Shown here: positions 60,467 through 64,000 of the stretch, one piece after another
Position numbering within the stretch: position 1 is the stretch's first letter
Layout of the letters: every line of letters begins with the position of its first letter
NCBI GenBank assembly: GCA_963377175.1
Contig: CAUJNA010001616.1
Span: 1-64,000 of the forward strand
DNA from: Effrenium voratum
Lineage: Eukaryota > Sar > Dinophyceae > Suessiales > Symbiodiniaceae
Length of the DNA stretch: 64,000 bases
Direction: 5' to 3'
Notes under the pieces: generated by a model
What the model was told of the DNA's origin: nothing
What the model saw: the letters and a program-made list of their open reading frames with translations, nothing else
The model's database searches: none
Program-made: the position numbers and the translations under genes

Positions 60467-62063
60467 ATGGGGACTCGGGCGCTCAAGACCCTGGACGACA
60501 TGCGGGAGATGCTGTCCTATGACAGCATCGGCTGCAAGCAGGCTCTGCCCATCTTTGAAGAACTCGTCAATGCCGGCCAGGAGCCCGTGGGTGAAGACTA
60601 CCCGCCGACGAATTTGGAGCATTGCCTGGTGGAATGGTTGGATCGCCGCGAAGCCGCCCCGGACACTCCACCCGTGAAGCCTCAGTCTCCGCGCCAGCCC
60701 ATTTACCTGAGCGTGACGACCAGCCGCAGCCGGAGCCGGAGGTAACCACTGTGTTCTTGCTGCCAAGGGCCGACGGGCCGCGAGACGAGGATTTCATGAG
60801 GAACAACGCCGCTCCCATCTTCCACAGCAGCAACCACGTTCTGGTTCCCTGTGAGTTCCGCCGCACAGGCCCGGGTGTGTCCGAAGCAGAACTGCTGGAG
60901 TGCCTTTACAGGGTGGGGGACGACAAGTACCAGGGCAAAGGTTGTGCTTGGATGGCGTGGCGCCTCGTGGACCAAGCTCAGCCTCCTGACGTCGGCCACC
61001 ACCTTGTGGGTCTTCTTCCACAAGCCCACCATGAAGCTGCTGCCCCATCCTCCGACGTCCACCCACCTCTACAAGCTTGGCAAGGGGAAGCTTCACGATG
61101 TCGTGAAGCTGATGGCCAATTGCTTGGAGCAGAAGGGGACCATGCGGGCCATGAGTCGGGACTACGACGCCCTTGTTGCAGCAAACGCACCTCCGGCGCC
61201 AGAGTTCTCTCCACGACGGGTTTTGAAGAACTACGACGATATGACGACGTCCGAGTTCCAGAGCCATCTCATCAAGCTCGACACGACCTTCCGAGGCGAC
61301 AGGGCCTTGAACTCTGGGAAGCGCCTGCCGAAAAACGAGGACAAGTTCGTGCACAGCTCCGCAGGACGACCAGTTGCAAGTGGAGAGCCTGCTGGTTTCG
61401 CGCCATCGCCGACCGACTTCGTCATCAACGAGAGCACCGTGAGCTGGTGGTACAACCCCGAGGTCCACCAGAAGCAGCCACTGGCCTTTTTCAAGCCCTC
61501 GCGACGAGCGGAGGATCTTCTACGGAGACAGTGGCAAGGGGAAAACTCCCCTGGCAAGTTGCCTGGCAGCCATGGTAGCCCGCGACGTGGGTCTGGACGA
61601 GTTCGTCATGGTGTCCAGCCCGGACATGCTGCGATCCGCGGTCAAGCGCAACCGAGCTTCAGATCAGCAGCAGCAACATCGGCGCCCAAGGCGGGGGAGT
61701 GGACACGCTGAAGCATCTCCTCGGTCTGTCGCCCGACTTGCCAGCGACCATCAAATGTCGCTACAACGACGTGAAGGTGCCTGCGGAGACGTTCAGGATC
61801 ATCACGGTGCAGGACCTGGCGAAACTCCACCACAACTTGGACGACGTGGCGAAGATTTGCCCTCCGGACCTCGGTTTGAGTGGCGCGCTCGCCCGCTTGA
61901 CAAGGTCTTTGACGCGGACACGCGCGCGGTGCTGAAGCGCTGCATCCTCGTGGAAGTGACGGCGCAGTGTGTCAAGGACTCTGTGCGCGAGAAGCGAAAG
62001 TTCGGGTCCGACAAGGCGATCTCCATGGCGGAGAGTTTGAGGGCATTGTACAACGGCCAGTAA
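60467..62063 (+). pseudogene. Rep-like P-loop/SF3 helicase protein (copy C), frameshifted
   Basis: ATG 60,467 (MGTRALKTLDDMREMLSYDS). The N-terminal domain follows as in copy A. After TDFVINE the copy continues YNPEVHQKQPLAFFKPS, then RIFYGDSGKGKTPLASCLAA (Walker A at 61,524-61,547) and FVMVSSPDMLRSA. In another frame GGGVDTLKHLLGLSPDLPAT and KCRYNDVKVPAETFRIITVQ resemble the motif B/C region of Rep-type SF3 helicases (LK.L.D....I.CRY.D...P...RI.T). ADTRAVLKRCILVEVTAQCV would then hold the arginine-finger region, and the end is LRALYNGQ at 62,063. Frame changes occur near 60,715, 61,010, 61,360, 61,440, 61,565, 61,690 and 61,870. No HUH nuclease motif is obvious in the N-terminus, so it may be a helicase only. 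Family call tentative. Confidence 0.5.
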
Positions 62064-62344
62064 TTCGCGACACAGCCCCGGGGGCCTGCCTTTTGAGGGC
62101 ACAGACCAGGCAGAAGCCCGACCGAACGCATTCCGTACAGAGATGGCACAGAAACCGATCGTCGGGCCGTTGCAAGCCCCCCCCTGCTCCCGCTCTGGCA
62201 GGTGGCAGGCAAGCGCGCACGCTACGACCCTTTCTGCCGGGCACGCCGCATCCCGCGCTGTCAGGAACGACGTGCTGTCAGGGCACGCTCGGCCTTGCCC
62301 AAAGACGCACAGTTCGCGCTGCGACTGCGGGACGCAGGGCGTGG

Positions 62345-62800
62345 AAGACGTGCAATATGACCCCCAACCCGCTGAACCCCAGAGTGTCCCAGCTCCATGC
62401 TATATGTGCTATATGTGCTATATGGCCCCCAACCCGCTGAACCTTCACTCTCCCCCAGCTCCATGCTACATGTACTATATGTGCTATATGGACCCCAACC
62501 CGCTGAACCTCCTTGCTATATGTACTAGATGTGCTTTATGGCCCCCCAACCCGCTGAACCTCCACTCTCCCCCAGCTCCTTGCTATATGTACTATATGTG
62601 CTATATAGGGCCACGTAGCACATATAGTACAGATTTTCGTGCGTAACACATATAGTACATTGGAGCTGGGGGAGAGTGGAGGTTCAGCGGGTTGGCGTCC
62701 ATATAGTACATAGAGCGCATATAGCATGGAGCTGGGGGAGAGTGGAGGTTCAGCGGGTTGGCGTCCATACATGTAGCATGGAGCTGGGGGAGAGTCGATG
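62345..62800. repeat. TATATGTACTATATGTGC repeats in both orientations with palindrome
   Basis: Units of the 7.7-8.0-kb array: forward at 62,358-62,612 (CCCCAACCCGCTGAACCTYC, CTCTCCCCCAGCTCCATG), a GTACTATATGTGCTATAT..GTAGCACATATAGTAC palindrome at 62,597-62,634, then reverse units (CATGGAGCTGGGGGAGAGTG, GAGGTTCAGCGGGTTGGCG) to 62,790. It joins the Rep-like gene to the integrase fragment. Confidence 0.85.
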
Positions 62801-62963
62801 AGTCGTTCGGCCGGGGCGCCTGCACCTGCCGGCCCACGTCGGCCTTCAGCGCCTCGAAGGCCATGGCCTGCGTCACGTCGAGGTCGCGCTGCCTTGCAAG
62901 TCGGTACAGCTTCCGCGGGTCCCGCACATTGAAGTCGTCGGCCAGGTCCCTCAGCGCCTCCAT
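62800..62963 (-). pseudogene. Integrase N-terminal fragment (copy C)
   Basis: MEALRDLADDFNVRDPRKLY and LDVTQAMAFEALKADVGRQV match the start of the 10.7-kb integrase without its one-base loss, then the text ends in the tandem repeat near 62,808. It keeps the same distance and orientation to the fibre gene as copy A. Confidence 0.75.
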
Positions 62964-62969
62964 TTAAGA

Positions 62970-64000
62970 TCAAGGTTTCCTGGATGCAGGGAGGCTTGAA
63001 GGGCCTGAGGCTTCCACCTCGTCCAGCCGGGCCTGGAAGCCCTTGCGCACCCCCCACAGCACGCTGGTGAGGTGAGAGTAGTTCTTCCACTTTGTTCCTG
63101 CGAAGTCGTTTGAGGCGAAGCCCAGCCTCAGGTCCTCCTCAGCCATCTCCGTCTTCATCCGGCTGTCCGACAAATTTGTGAAGCTCGTGTTGCAGACCAC
63201 GTTGCCCGTGTTGCCTGCGATCACGAGGCAGCCGGGGTTCCTCTGGTTCGTGGTCAGGGACAGCTGCGTCGAGAGGCTCTTCGTCTGCACGAGCGCCTCG
63301 TCGTTGATCATGATCAGCTCGCACTGGTGCGCCCCGCCGTCTCGCTCCAGGAAGACCCGCGCGCTCTGGTTGCCCAGCAGCCGCAGCTCCGGGCCGCTGT
63401 CGGGGGCCGCGCTGTTGTTGGACACTTGCCAGCCCGCCCCAGCCCGCCCAGTTCTTCGTCAAAGAGAGACTCGTTCCGAGAAGTCTGAGGTGTTAGTCAC
63501 GGTGAGCGTGTTGGACGCGAAGAGCTGCGGCGCGGAGACCGTGCCCGAGCTCGTCGCGTCGCCGCAGACCACGCTGCCCGTCCGTGCAGTTCACGTCGTT
63601 GCGCAGCAGCTGGTCGCAGCCCACGTTGCCCTGCGCGGTGAGGCCGTGGCCGAGCCCGCGAGGGCCAGCGAGTCGGCCAGCAGGTCCGTCACGGAGACCG
63701 ACTCTCCCTCGAAGGCCGAGGCCCTGATCTGCATGCTGTACAGGTCCAGCGTGCCCGCCGACTGCTGCACCAGCCCGGGGATCGAGCCGCCGAAGGCTCC
63801 GAGTGCAGCTTGGCGACTCCGCCCGGCGGCACCGAGAAGTCCAGGCGCGCCGTGCTCCAGACGCCCTGCGAGGCCGTGCCGGCCCACGTAGTCGTTGTCG
63901 GCCGCGCTGACGTACATCACGAAGTTGGAGGCCGTGCCCAGCCATGGCGTAGCTGGAAGCCTCCCACAGTGAAGCTGGCCGAGGCCACGGAGCTCTGGCT
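62970..64000 (-). pseudogene. Viral fibre protein, C-terminal part (copy C), runs off the window
   Basis: Reading from the window edge: a beta-sandwich piece (SIPGLVQQSAGTLDLYSMQI), GNVGCDQLLRNDVNCTD, then a deletion that removes the SGTLTASG stretch, LRLLGNQSARVFLERDGGAH, GCLVIAGNTGNVVCNTSFTN and LSDSRMKTEM. The S74 domain has lost about 25 residues between EMAEE and DLRLGFASND and a further piece before YSHLTSVLWG. Several frameshifts occur. It is a third copy, more eroded than the other two. Confidence 0.78.

Overview
The window looks like nuclear DNA of a unicellular eukaryote whose genome carries several broken copies of a polinton-like virus (PLV). Eukaryotic signs are genes split by apparent introns (mostly ...cag|G acceptors), plant/alveolate-type (CCCTAAA)n telomere-like tracts near 49.2 and 49.7 kb, and dense non-coding repeats. 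A dinoflagellate-type alga is my best guess (high GC, repeat style, an in-window transposon with intron-split genes); this is inference.

Viral layer (about 1-28 kb, 34.8-39.8 kb, 59.3-64 kb). Recognisable parts are: a C5-cytosine methyltransferase (three copies), a paired putative single-stranded-DNA-binding protein, a protein-primed type B DNA polymerase, a Dam-like adenine methyltransferase, the C-terminal half of a D5-like SF3 helicase, an rve integrase, a large fibre protein ending in an S74 chaperone domain (three copies), an A32-type packaging ATPase with a downstream run of small virion genes, an HNH plus SF1-helicase protein, a second Rep-like P-loop/SF3 protein, and a double-jelly-roll major capsid protein (two copies). 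Almost every gene has frameshifts, internal deletions or head-to-head joins, so these are decayed endogenous copies. Comparing copies gives the gene order and shows where each is broken.

Middle region (28.2-34.8 kb). A pair of inverted repeats (about 28,246-28,440 and 33,900-34,059) encloses a more diverged methyltransferase relic, a second Polinton-type integrase with a canonical catalytic Glu, remnants of an intron-bearing coiled-coil gene, and several tandem arrays.

Nested transposon (39,833-59,295). A 19.46-kb element with 70-bp terminal inverted repeats (68/70 identical) and a CAAC target duplication interrupts the viral HNH-helicase gene. The uninterrupted site is present in the same window at about 21,512-21,515. 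All its genes read on the + strand: a three-part hAT-like transposase, an unknown protein, a Pro/Ala-rich protein, a Ser/Thr protein kinase in at least five exons, a long multi-exon protein with a methyltransferase-like glycine motif, and a complete C5 DNA methyltransferase.

Non-coding structure is unusually rich: hairpin arrays whose stems change in compensating fashion, foldback elements, GC-rich hairpin families confined to the transposon, and minisatellites, one of them inside a methyltransferase gene.
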